A stretch of DNA of 64,000 nt from Maylandia zebra (GCF_041146795.1 NC_135177.1:23162560-23226559), one strand, 5' to 3'; shown: positions 28,786-39,699, counted from the stretch's first letter. A program made the numbers and translations. The notes: generated from the sequence alone by a model not told the origin.

Positions 28786-30793
28786 TAGGGCTGGGACAAC
28801 GCGTCGACGTAATCGATTACGTCGACGCAAAAAATACGTTGACGTAAAAAAATCTGCGTCGATGCGTCGTCACTTTCAAAAAAAGACATGGCGGCAGCGA
28901 GTAGCGGAATCATGAGTGAGGCAGTTGCAGTCAACTTAAATCACTCCACCCGAACACGCAGTTCTACAGTATGGGGATATTTTAACAGAAAAGGAAGTGA
29001 TTCAGTCGTTTGCCGGCTTTGTGAGGTGGAAATGGCCTATCATAAAAGCATGACGGCTATGCACCAGCACCTCGAACGACGGCATCCAGGAGCAGCTTCT
29101 GCAAAGGACAAACCACCGTAAGTTTTCAACTTTTTTACTAACGCTAGTTTTTACCCGTTAATTCATCCAGACCGCCCCCCCCCCGTAGACGTACACTCAC
29201 TCATAGACACAGATAAACACCCAACCTCCGTAAATGCAAAACTCATTTAAGCTGCTGAGCAGTAACATATAGCAGCTGCTGTTGTTATTGTTTGTTTTTT
29301 TGTGGCCCATGCTGGCAAAATGAGTCTGAATGCACGCAGGCTGATTATCAGAATCGGCGAAAGACAAAAATGTGAGACAGCGAATTGGCCGCAGGAGAAA
29401 TGTTAACAAGGATAATGCACCACCTGCTAAACGTAGCCGTCGTGGACACTGTTACAACATTGTTAAAGTGCTTGCAAAAGCAAAATGACAATGAACTCTT
29501 GATTTGTCAAATTTAATGTGTTTCATCCTATTTGAATGCTGTTTTTATACATTATGCTTCTCCAGCTTGATCTTATAAGTCAAAGTTATGCCATCTAATG
29601 ACTAGAAAGCAGTGCACCAGTAAAGGTGCCATCAGCTATGGCTGTTTAAACATTATCTTTTCCAGCCATCATGATTACTGCATATCATATGTTCAACATT
29701 GGGGATTATTATTAACCTCTTACTGTTATGCTATGAAAGCACATGGCATAACAGTGTGTGTGTATCTATCTATCTAGCTCAACCAGATCCTTATCAAATT
29801 ATTTTGATATTATGCTTTCCATATAATTATTTTGTAATTATTTGAATTCATCTGTGCGCTGTGTGTGATTTATGATTTCAGGAATAAACAGAAAAGTCTG
29901 GAGGACTACTGTCAGAGAAGAAGTACACCATGCACCCCCCAGGAGGTGGCTGTACTTACTGAGAGCGTCTTAGCTATGATTTTAAAAGACAAGAGACCAC
30001 TTGCTGTGGGTGAGGGATTCAAAGAAATGCTGACCACTTTCCAACCAGGTTACACTCTGCCGTCTAGGCGTCATTTTACAAGCATGATGGAGAGAAAGTA
30101 TGAAACTTCAGTGGAGAAACTAAGGAATGAACTAAAAAAAGCCACATCCAAAATCTCCCTTACCACTGATGCTTGGACAAGTCTGGTCACAGAGTCCTAC
30201 TTAGGGGAAACTTGTCATTTCATTATTTGTTCAAAGACGCCATTGCTGCTGTTTGTATATTATTAATTTTTTGCTATGATTTCCTTTGTTATATTTGTTT
30301 TGCAAAACATTTAATTTTTTGTTAAAAACAGAAGATTGTAGTACAATGTTATTGTGGATTTTGTTTTGTGAAGGAAGAGCACTTTTTGGCAGAAAGCAAA
30401 GTGAATATTACATTTTGTTTGTTTAAAGACACCATTGTTGCTATTTATTTGAAATGTTTTGTTAACTTTTCCTTAATTTTATATATGTTTGCACATTTCA
30501 TTTCTTGTTAAATGCTATCTCTATTGTATTGATTGTACGACCTCTACAACTTTATTTTGCAATTTTTTTATTTTTTATTAAAAGGTCTTCAAATGAATAG
30601 ATTTGTGTTTTTCATTTATATACATAAATTAATAAATGTGAAATTGCTATACAAGTCAAATAATGGGGAAAAAAATCGTTAATCGAATCGAAATCGAATC
30701 GGATTGAAAAATGAATCGTTAGATTAATCGATGCATCGAAAAATTAATCGCTAGATTCATCGATTAGGAAAATAATCGTTTTGCCCAGCCCTA
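28786..30793 (+). mobile_element. hAT element with a BED-finger gene, catalytic domain missing
   Basis: Flanked by a perfect 8-bp duplication GTGACAAT (28778-28785 and 30794-30801). The ends are TAGGGCTGGG and CCCAGCCCTA, typical hAT termini. The 2,008-bp element encodes only the N-terminal part of a hAT transposase. Its subterminal regions are rich in TCGATTA/TAATCGA motifs, likely transposase-binding sites. It lies immediately next to the other hAT, and the two target duplications overlap by three bases. Confidence 0.93.
28888..30266 (+). CDS. BED zinc-finger, truncated hAT transposase
   Basis: Two exons, 28888-29117 and 29882-30266, with a GT donor and an AG acceptor, join in frame to 204 aa plus stop. 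The N-terminal half is a BED finger ([20 protein letters not shown], then HQHLERRHP) with the C-x2-C and H-x4-H zinc ligands. The second half resembles the region between the BED finger and the catalytic core of ZBED-like hAT transposases, ending near SLTTDAWTS, which normally carries the first catalytic Asp. The RNase-H core and the dimerisation domain are gone. It could make a DNA-binding protein without catalysis, or be a decayed leftover. The first ATG (MAAASS...) is the likely start. Confidence 0.72.
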
Positions 30794-30801
30794 GTGACAA
30801 T

Positions 30802-31236
30802 TTGATCTTCCTCTTCAATTACAGAACCTATTGCCCCTAGCTGATCAGTAAGTTCCTTCATCCTCTTTAAATGATCATTGAGATGTTCTCCTTCCTTCAT
30901 TTCACACCGGAAGTACTTCTTCAGAAATAGCTTGTTAGCAACAGTATCTCTTTCAAACTGTGCTTTTAGCATCTCCCATGCTTCTTTGGGGGTCTTACAG
31001 TTTGTTATCAAGTACAATTGGGGTGTACTTACATTCAGTACCAGCACTGAAAATGCCTTTTCTTTCTTCCGTTCAAATTCAGCTCGTGCTTGGGCATTAG
31101 CATCCGCAGCTAACTGCTCCGTCTCCTGTACCATACCCCACAGTCCTTTTGCCTTCAACAGGTGCTCCAGTTGAAATTTCCACGTTGCCCAATTCTCCGG
31201 TCCGCTCAGCTTGTCAATAAACAGTCTATCTTCCAT
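30802..31236 (-). pseudogene. copia gag, N-terminal part
   Basis: This minus-strand frame starts MEDRLFIDKLSGPENWATWK and shows the UBN2/Retrotran_gag_2-type pattern of copia Gag: LKAKGLWGMV, APKEAWEMLKAQF-like TPKEAWEMLKAQF, LFLKKYFRCEMKEGEHLNDH and LTDQLGAIG. It is open and ends at the border of the hAT at 30793; the frame continues beyond both hAT elements at 27480. Gag would form the particle that packages element RNA. Confidence 0.88.
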
Positions 31237-31302
31237 TGTGAATCCCACAATTCTGTTTATGACTCCCAAAAGAAACGTGTTAGCAGCTTCCCTTGGCGAC
31301 CT

Positions 31303-31316
31303 CTGGGCCCATAACC
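31303..31316 (-). promoter_or_regulatory. copia primer-binding site, complementary to initiator tRNA-Met
   Basis: The plus strand reads CTGGGCCCATAACC, identical to the anticodon-arm region of animal initiator tRNA-Met. The element RNA therefore carries its complement directly after the LTR. Use of an internal half of tRNA-iMet as primer is the mechanism known for Drosophila copia. Confidence 0.8.
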
Positions 31317-31418
31317 TGATGTTTTTAACGAACACCTTTTGAGTGTAATGCACAGACACACCAACAGAGGGCAGTAATATCCCTTCAACATACATTGTAA
31401 AATTACTATTACAACACA
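31317..31418 (-). repeat. Short 5' LTR of the copia element
   Basis: The region between the usp42-like exon and the primer-binding site is only about 100 bp. On the minus strand it begins TGTGTTGTAATAG and ends AACATCA just before the primer-binding site. No second copy was found, because the 3' end of the element is missing, so the borders are inferred. Confidence 0.6.
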
Positions 31419-31419
31419 T

Positions 31420-33378
31420 TTATCTTGTGGTAGATCCTTGGCTTCATCCTTGCTTACGCTAACTTTCTGTCGAGCTGCAGAGGCCCCACTGGTGCTTTGA
31501 GAGCAGCCCGGCTGAGGGGGTAAGGCTGCAGGGTTGCCATCTTGCCCAGAAGAAGAATGAGCGGAAGCAGATTCTTTAGCTGCAACAGAAGGGGTAGTTG
31601 TAGCAGTAGCTGAGGGTGAAGCGCTAACGGCGGAGGATTCTGTACAGTGAGGCAGGGGTTCAGATGGAGTTTTACCCCTTGTGACAGGAGTGGAGAAATC
31701 CTGGCTTTCATTAGCAGCAGGATGAATGCTCTGAGAAGAACTAGCCTGGGATGAGGCATCTTTGCTGGAAAAATAAAATACAAAAGCAATATGAGCAATG
31801 CTTTGTCACACTGGCAGAGAGGAAAGTCTGCACAGTTTTAAGATCACTCCTCTAAACTTAAAAATTTAAATGCATAAAATGGACAGCAGAGCAATAATTT
31901 TTTTTTAGTTCAGTGTTAAGCTTACTTTGGTTGGCTATGGTCATTGCCTATTCCATTAGCAACAGGAGCCGTAGACGTCAAACTGCCATGATTACTGCCA
32001 GAGATCTGATGTGGCCAAAATAAATAAAAGAAATATTAATATAATATAATATTAACCATGACAAAGCATCAACATTATAACATTAGGTTATAATAATACA
32101 TTTTCTACAAGAAAAGTGGGAATAAACATGTCTACATTATTAAATAATGATGGGAAAAGTTCTACTGAAGGAATAAGCCTAGAATGTTTAAAAATACCGA
32201 TGTTTACTCACTTGATGTAGAAGAGGACATATGCCTGCTGGTTGAGAACGGTCCTAATGTCACTGACTGACACGGACGAGTCATTCATCTGAAACCACTG
32301 CAAATTGCTGGCCTGTGAGACAGAATGAGAGAGATGTGACACAGCAGATTCAGTTTCTGAATTGAATTTGAGCTAAAAAGAAGAATCTTATGGTTATATA
32401 GGGGTCTTTTTTTTTTTTCTTTCTTTCAATGCATACAAAGTATTTTTCTCTGTTTGCATTCAGTTTTCTGCTTAAATGTGTTGTTTATGGTGTGTGTTTG
32501 TTTGTACTAAGCAACAGCAGCATTCAAACAGATTCGGGCACAGCCAGTACCTTAATATAGCAGAAATAGTGTCCAGCATGACAACTCAATCCAGAGTGAA
32601 CCAGCACAGCATACAGCCTGTAGAGCTGGGGCTCCCCGTGGGACTGAGACATGAAGGGCCGCAGATCCAGATGCTCCAAATACTTCACATCCTGATGACC
32701 ACCACACAAAGAATTTCAAACATTACATGCAAATATCCTGTTTTATAATAAAACAAAGCATCTGTCATGTATCTTTATGACTTAAGCAGACACTATTGGC
32801 CATTTGACTTTGTGATTTTGCCTCCACTGAAGTCTGCAAAGCGTTTGAGTGAGAGGGTGAGCACATTGGCGCTGCGATGGATTGTGAATCTTTTTGAGTC
32901 CGTTACCATTTTTTTGCACCTGAAGGAAACAAACATTCATCATGGTTTGGCATCTCTTTGACTTACTTGGTGCATTTGTAAGCATTTTCGCCATCCAGCT
33001 GTTCTGGCTTGACAAACTGCTTCAGAGCTTTGGAGACATTTGGAGCAGTCTATATGAGCAGAGAGAGAGAGGAAAAACCTCACACTCCATAATGCAGAGA
33101 ATACATAGTAGCAACGTCACTTTGAATGTTGTCCAATTACCTTAATTTCCAGAGTGATATCCAGAAAAGGGTCAAATGTATCTGAGACAGCTTTGCAGTT
33201 TAAACGTTTAACAGAAACAGAAATCAGTGCTATGAGTATCACACAAGCTGTAAGACATAAAAAGACAAATAAAAGAAAAATAAATCAAACCTTAAAAAAC
33301 AGTGACTTACCTCTGGATCTTAGGTACCCGCCAAACACTTGATGGATGAAAGAGGTTGCCTGCGTTTGCCTGTCCAAT
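31420..33378 (-). pseudogene. usp42: usp42-like pseudogene, 5' part (half of the protease domain)
   Basis: Exons of a USP42-like deubiquitinase: 33378-33311 (TQATSFIHQVFGGYLRSR), 33211-33141, 33049-32967, 32919-32808 ([18 protein letters not shown]), 32691-32551 (catalytic-His box [11 protein letters not shown]), 32312-32212 ([16 protein letters not shown]), 31994-31926 and 31765 to about 31420. The N-terminal half of the domain with the catalytic Cys box is absent. The acceptor before 33211 reads CTG instead of CAG. The donor after 32808 is TC instead of GT. The first Cys of a zinc-binding VKC-x2-C pair is Arg. The last exon runs into the copia LTR without a donor. The frame is otherwise open, so this is an unprocessed, recently inactivated gene copy. 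Partial overlap with USP36 is possible, but the basic tail fits USP42. Confidence 0.8.
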
Positions 33379-33873
33379 CTATAATAAAAAGATAAAGCAC
33401 AAAAGTTAACTAATAAGGACAGTGCAACAATTAACTGATTGACCATTTATTTTTTAGCATTTTGGAACCAGACGATCACTTTACAGTATTCAAGTAGCAG
33501 AAAAGACAATAGGAGGAATTGGAGCACGATTAATTACTTAAGAGGCCATCTGCTGCTACACGGGAAGAATTGATTTGATGAGAATTGACACTTTAGGTTC
33601 TTAAAAAAATAAATTAATTAATAAATTATTTTTAGGAGTCTAACAAGAAGCACAACACTCAGCCCAGTGCATCTGTTAAACGTGTAGTTTTGGTTAAATG
33701 TGCACATAGACTTCGAAGCTCTATCCACAGTATTTCTGATTTCGCGCCATTACCCCGATTCATAGCGGAAGCCGGTTTTTTACTTCCGCTTGCGCTGTTG
33801 TTGACAGTTGCGGGGTTACACCTTCACTGTTGATAAAGATTTCTCTCACTGCAGTTTGTTTTACCTGGAGTAA

Positions 33874-35991
33874 ATGGCAACACATCGAAGGTGGATACAC
33901 AGTAAAGATGTTTTAAAAAGCAGCGAGGACAGTTCAGTTGCAGTGCCTCACCCGTCACTTCTCACGGAGTGGGTAGATGACATGAAACTATGGCCCGATG
34001 TTAGCTACATCGACATTATTAATTACCTTGTATTTTCCGAAGGCGTTGATGGCGAGGAATTACGTAATTACAAGAGCACCGAGGCGTATAATTACCTGCA
34101 CAGCAACAAAATTGATAAAGTACTGCTCAACAAACAAGGCGACTTTATTTTTCTTAAAGCAGCTGTAGAGCCGAGCCAGAGTATTAATCAAGCGAAACAC
34201 TTAGCATGGGCAATGCTAAGAGAAAGTGGAGTAGTGGAGACAGTCGGCTGTTCCTGTATCGCCGGATTAGGGAGATCATGTAGCCATGCGGCTGCTATTC
34301 TGTGGAAGGTATATCACTTATCTGGATATCACAATGTTTAAATCACTGAAACAAACACTGGACTGGTCAAAGGCTGTGATTAAGGAGTCACGCTACTGCC
34401 ATCTAGCCAAGTATTACGTGGAGCACTGTTTACATGTGAAAGCCACTCGTTAACTTTGTGTGGGCTGTATGCTGTACAATCACATGAAGATAAAATATAA
34501 AAAAAATAAAAGACTGAACATTAAGGTCAAATTTACAAGACAAGAAAAACTATAGTTATAAGAAGTGACACAGAGTAGTATAATACATGTTTGTTTATAT
34601 GTATATTTGTACACACACACTACTTTGAAAAAAATTAGACTGTGGATGTATATTTCTGCATCAAAAAGTAACTGACTATTAATATGAAATGGATAATATG
34701 GGTGACTTTGCCAGTGTTTATATCTGTTTTGGATATGATTCAGGTGTATTGACCCAGGGTCATATCTATAACATGCAGGACACCAACCGTGTACTGCTTT
34801 TGTTAGTGTAAACTTCCTCGTTATGTTAAATCTTGAGTATTGACAGTGAGAAAAAACTATTAATATTTGTTACAGGTGCAGAATGCTGCGATCAGTGGAA
34901 AGACAGGGCTTGCGTGTACAGACGAGCAGCGCAGGTGGAATGCAGGGACAGCAAAGAACCTTGAACCTAAATGTCTAAGCCAGATAAACTTCAGACATCA
35001 CAGGGCAGAGCAGCAGTACGATGTGAACTCCCGGACTGCAGTGACACAATCTCTCCCTAACACACCATATCACCTTACACATCAAGACTTTATTGACAGT
35101 GTTAGCAAAGCACCAGTGAAGCCACTTTTCCTCCTCAAGAACACATTAATTGGAAAGTGTTACAATGCCTCACCATCTGCAGGTCCTCACCGCAACAGTA
35201 AAGTTGATGAGCAATTTTTTCAGCCACACCAAGCACACAGTTACAAACTAAGCTGTAATCCATGCAGGGCATTCTACCAGGCATACATTCAAGTTTCTGA
35301 AGAGCAAGCAGAACAATTACAAGAAGAAACAAAAGAGCAAAGTGCATCTGATTTGTGGCACAACTGCAGGAAAATCAGACTTACAGCAAGCTCTGCTAAA
35401 AAAGTTCCAGTACGTGCCACCACAAAAAATGACAAATTTTTATCTGAGCACATGTACCCTTCCTTTCGTGGGAATTATGAAACAAACTATGGTAAAGAAA
35501 ATGAAGTTAAAGCTTGTCATCAGCTGAAAGAACAGGGTATGAACATCCTTCACATGGGTAGTGTTATCAGCATCCAGGAGCCATGGCTCTCTGCGAGTCC
35601 TGACGGGGTCATTGACTCAGATGTGCTTCTAGAAATAAAATGTCCTGTGCAGACTTATCCTTCACTCACGGAGCAGCTTACCCAGAAATGCAGCGATATC
35701 AAACTGGTAGATGGAGAACTGCAGCTGCAGAAAACTGGCAGCAGAGGCTATTACATGCAAGTGCAACTTACAATGTTTTGCACAGGGCTCAAGACTGCCA
35801 CACTTGTGATCTGGACACCTACTGAGCATGTTTCATTTACAGTGCAATATGATGAAGCATTTGTAAAGGAACAAGTAAAACGCTTGAGAGGGTTTTACTT
35901 CTCATATTTCTTACCTCGACTTGTAGAGGAGTATGCAGCAGGACGGTTTCAGTTAAATGAGAGATACTTGAAGATAATGGGCAAGCTTTAA
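33874..35991 (+). CDS. SWIM-finger / YqaJ-like exonuclease protein of ISL2EU
   Basis: Two exons, 33874-34308 and 34876-35991, join at a GT/AG intron to 516 aa. Residues about 130-145 form a SWIM-type zinc motif (CSCIAGLGRSCSHAAAILWK). The C-terminal half is a YqaJ/lambda-exonuclease-type nuclease: KIRLTASSAKK near the domain start, then SPDGVI with D388, and LEIKCP with E398 and K400, the D...E-x-K metal-binding set. In ISL2EU elements this gene accompanies the transposase; its exact role in transposition is not settled, and end processing is an inference. All signature residues are kept and no stop occurs. The start ATG lies shortly after the terminal repeat. Confidence 0.88.
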
Positions 35992-36342
35992 TACATGTTA
36001 CAACTATAAATGGGACAGTCAGACACCAACATGTCTGCAGAGTTTGGTCTCTGTCTTGTGAATGAAAGGAGACATTCAATATGAAATCTGTTAAATATTT
36101 CAATACAACTAAAATGTACGTAGTTGTAACATATGGTGGGAAATGAATGACAAACTGACAACATTAAATGTTGTGAATAGTTCTGTATTTCTGTAATCTT
36201 CCAACACAAAAAAATGTCAAGAATGCACAACTAATTATTGTAGATTTGAGAAAAACATTTTTTTTTCATTTAAGAAATTTATCACATTGTGGTTGAATAA
36301 AAAAGTAATAATTGTTCAATTGATTGATTGCAATTGTTTTAT

Positions 36343-36380
36343 ATATACACATACATACATACATACATACATACGCACAC
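36343..36380. repeat. Short CATA/CA microsatellite
   Basis: A short run of CATA units followed by CA units between the two stop codons of the ISL2EU genes. Confidence 0.75.
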
Positions 36381-36561
36381 ACACACTGTATCACATAACC
36401 TTTCATCTAGAACACAAGATAAAAAAGTGAGACCTGGAATTATTTACTCTCTACATATATGTACATCAAATTTTAAAATAATTACATTACACTATGCAAC
36501 TTTATGTCCTGAGTAACCATCTTAATATCCCCGAGTCCACAATTGTTCATAACATACACAA

Positions 36562-38520
36562 TTATTGTGTATCACGAATGAGATCCTCTCTTAAGTTCAC
36601 TAGAGCAGCACATATTCTCAGTATCTTGTCTACTTTAGGAGCCATGCTTATAGGAACAATTTGTGAAAGTATTTTGTAGACTTTCAAGCGTCTGATTGCT
36701 CTTTCAACATGGATTCTTACATTTGCAATCCGACGTGTGTATGTTACCTGTTCCTCAGTTAGCTGTCTACGTTTTTTTGTGAAAGCGGGTATTACTAATC
36801 TAACTTTTCTCTCAAAGAGTAAGTCTTTAATTGTAAAACCTCTATCTGCCATGACTTCATCACCAGGTTTTAGGTATGTTAATATTCCAGAGTCCATTGT
36901 GATAAATTTGTCACTACATCGGCCGCCATATGCCGCAGACACAAACATGATTAGTCCACATGGTGCAACAGCAACCAAATATTTGACTGTGTTGTGTGAA
37001 TAATAATGGCTGTATGATTCCCCTCTTGAGCCCAGATTTCTGGGTTTCTGTAAAAGGGTCTCACTGCAGTCTATAATGCATGTACTATTTGGAAAGTTCT
37101 TCTTGAAGGCTTCAGGCATAGTTGCTTGAATAGTTTCTTTTGGCAGCCATGGAATTAATGGTCGGAGAACTTCCTCCAGCTTGTCTAACCAGTGTGAGAT
37201 GATCTTGCTGGCCATGCTTTGTGATATATGAAACTGGCGGCTTAGGTCACCTATTACACGGTTACTCTTTAATTTCATAAGTGTCATGAGGACTTGATCT
37301 CGGACAGGCATGGTAAATTCATTGTTGTCATATCCTTCCAGTGTCGACACAAGTGTGTTAAATGTTTCTAAGGCTATCCCAGTGTACAGCAAAGCGTCTG
37401 CATCATTTTGAAGAATGAAATATGCAACTTCATCACACTGAGTCATCTTATCCTGCACATCTTTTCTGCGAGACCTGTTGCAGTATTGATGGTCTTGTTG
37501 CGAAGGATCCTCCCACTGTGTGTGGACTGAGTGCAGATGTGGCTCAGGGGGTTGTGTGGAGATGCTGGCCTGGTCTAATTCCACTGAACGTAACACTGTG
37601 GAGTCTGAATAAGACAAAAATATGATCAGATGTACAGTCAAACTGTTAGCATAAGAGAAACTGTAAAGTGTCACTTAGCTTATTATATTTGAGTGAAATT
37701 TCTCATTCTACATTTTTTCACACAAATGCAAAATCATAAATGTCAACATAAAATGTTCCTAAGTCCCCTAAAAATTTGTCACAATTTTATTCAATTAATG
37801 TGATTAGATTTTATTTTACATTCTAAAAAAAGTCACAACTGTTGGTATTTTGCAAAGGTTGCCTTTAACTTTTTTACTTGAGTTTTCTCGACTTGAAAAA
37901 ACATGTTCTTTATAAACACAAACCTAAGACTTTTACAGCCCTTGGAGCTAATCTTTTGGCATTATTATTATTATTATTATTATTATAAACTTTCGTTAAA
38001 ATTTAGACTTTGCTGCTAATAACCAGCTAGTGCTGATACTAACGCCATTCACCATAGGCTATTATTTAGTAAAAGTAAAGAATTGCGTGTTTAAAATGCG
38101 AAACGGTGGCAAACCACATTTACACTTTCACTTACCGGGTACAGATTCTGTGTTTTTGTTCGTATTACTGGAAGCTGTCACACTCAAAGTGGTCCGAGTG
38201 AGCCTTCTTCTTTTCTTCGGTGGGGGTCGGTCATAGCCCAGATAAAGCTCCGGGTCGGGGTGTAGCTCTGTGGGCTTTTTATCGATAAAATGAAAGGAGC
38301 AAACATAAACTCTCTTTGGAGGGTGTTTGAGTCTTAAAGCTGCCAGCCACGCCAGTTTCCGATCCTCCTTCCGCGGCATAGAGTGCAGTGCGTAGGGCGG
38401 TGGGCACGGACAGGCCTTTCTAAGTTGTTGATGCTCAAGACAAAATGTTTCTAATGCGTTTTTCAGTTTTCTTGAATTATTGTGGCAGCCGACGACAGCA
38501 CACGTTGAACCCGAGCTCAT
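36562..38520 (-). CDS. THAP-domain DDE transposase of ISL2EU
   Basis: Two exons, 38520-38136 and 37604-36562, join in frame to 475 aa plus stop. The N-terminus carries a THAP-like C2CH zinc module (CAVVGCHNN ... VYVCSFHF) for sequence-specific DNA binding, followed by a basic KKRRRLTR stretch. After a helical region with a helix-turn-helix look (IGDLSRQFHISQSMASKII) comes a DDE_Tnp_4-type core. It has D307 (CIIDCSE), D382 (MADRGF) and E429 (RIHVERAIRRLK), all three metal-binding residues. The gene is convergent with the YqaJ-type gene. No disruption was seen, so the element may be able to move. Confidence 0.9.
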
Positions 38521-38684
38521 CTTCGAACAGGTAAAGCCACTTATTACCGCACAAAGTAACTGATTTTGTTGTTAGCAACGACTGAACGCTGGGTCTCGCT
38601 TTGAGTAACCGGAAGTATAAAACCGGACAACGGAAGTAGTGGTCTGTCATGGCAGCCTACGTACGCTCTTACAGAAACCTGTGG

Positions 38685-39404
38685 ATAGTAACACATAGAA
38701 AAACCTGGATTTTCTGAATTTTGCTGCTGCAATAATAGCACGAATGCCATTAGGGTGAATAAGAGATGACCTGAGGGGTTGAGTGCTCCTGCTCAAACTG
38801 CTTACCCTGTTGGCTCAGAAGAAATCTATCTGATTGTTAAGTGATGACGTGACGAATCCTACTTCCGGGCCTAAAGTAGTCTGCGTTTAATATGGCTTTT
38901 GTGTTGTTAACATGTTTAATGTTTTGTATTTTCTTCTATTTGATCTCAAAAAGCTCCTAAAACAGTCAGTGATCCCCGTTGACCTCCCTCGGCTTTTATT
39001 ACCGCTAATCATTTATTTAAGCTCAGTTTTTAAAACCTTAGGATGTAACTACAGCCCAGCCCATGCAGCAGTATATGAATGACTAACCTCGTATTGTGGA
39101 TGGATTATCTCAGTTGTTCTCCTGGCTGAAGTTTGGTCCTTTTACAGCATCCTGCCATGCGATTACATTTGTTCCTGACCACCGAGAAAACTCACGTTAA
39201 CTTTTATCGAGTGGAAAAAAAGTTAGCTTGTTTATATTATGCTAACATAGCTGTGTCGCTAGCGGTCACGTAGCACATCATTATATACCAGCTAGCCCAA
39301 CTTCAGTAACCCTACAAACGTCACTGCTGTTTAGTTTTCTGTCTTCATTTATGTTGGAAGTGATAGCAGAGCTGTACGTTTTAATTTGTTTCCAAAACCA
39401 AATT
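38685..39404. other. Intergenic, no gene seen
   Basis: Unremarkable AT-rich sequence between the ISL2EU element and the next fold-back remnant. No splice-linked open frame, RNA gene or transposon end is recognised. Confidence 0.5.
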
Positions 39405-39699
39405 TGTGTTTTGGAATTTGCATGTGTTTTTTAGTTTGCAAGTGTTTTGGATTTTGCAAGTGTTTTGGAATTTGTACGTGTTTTGGATTTTGCAAGTGTT
39501 TTGGAATTTGTGCGTGTTTTGGATTTTGCAAGTGTTTTGGAATTTGTACGTGTTTTGGAATTTGTACGTGTTTTGGAGTTTGCATGTGTTTTTTAGTTTG
39601 CAAGTGTTTTGGAGTTTGCATGTGTTTTGGAATTTGCAAGTGTTTTGGAGTTTGCAAGTGTTTTGGAGTTTGTACGTGCTTTGTCTCTAGGGGCCACCG
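39405..39699. mobile_element. One-ended fold-back-like remnant (18-bp array)
   Basis: About 15-16 copies of the 18-bp TGTTTTGGAATTTGCANG-type unit in the orientation of the right arm of the 11.8-kb element. It ends in the same terminal sequence (TTTGTCTCTAGGGGCCACCG) followed by TA. There is no matching left arm or inner block nearby, so this is a solo arm, perhaps left by deletion. The open frames it makes on both strands are not genes. Confidence 0.85.

Larger units (their letters stand above)
17457..31418 (-). mobile_element. Ty1/copia-type LTR retrotransposon, 3'-truncated and riddled with insertions
   Basis: Read on the minus strand, the element starts with a short LTR (31418-31317), a primer-binding site, a gag start at 31236, a zinc knuckle, a protease, a GAG-pre-integrase block and an integrase core. 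The sequence is lost near 17457-17495, before any reverse transcriptase or RNase H, and no 3' LTR was found. Three DNA transposons interrupt it, at 18015-26446, 27489-28772 and 28786-30793. The gag-pol reading frame resumes cleanly across each once one copy of the target duplication is discounted. The element sits between two parts of a usp42-like gene copy in the same orientation, apparently within one exon. Confidence 0.85.
33725..38684. mobile_element. ISL2EU-type DNA transposon, apparently complete
   Basis: A 4,960-bp element with outer termini CCACAG and CTGTGG, flanked by AT (33723-33724 and 38685-38686). Imperfect inverted similarity extends inward, including CCGGTTTT-T-ACTTCCG near 33770 and 38620. 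It contains two convergent genes: a SWIM/YqaJ-nuclease protein (plus, 33874-35991) and a THAP plus DDE transposase (minus, 38520-36562). This two-gene arrangement is the known hallmark of ISL2EU (IS4EU) elements. A 570-bp gap with a CATA microsatellite separates the stop codons. Both genes are open. It lies about 350 bp beyond the first usp42-like exon. Confidence 0.87.

Noticed and set aside
31454-31798. Leucine- and proline-rich 114-aa minus-strand frame
   Set aside because: It is an alternative phase of the usp42-like exon, whose Ser/Ala-rich frame joins to neighbouring exons.
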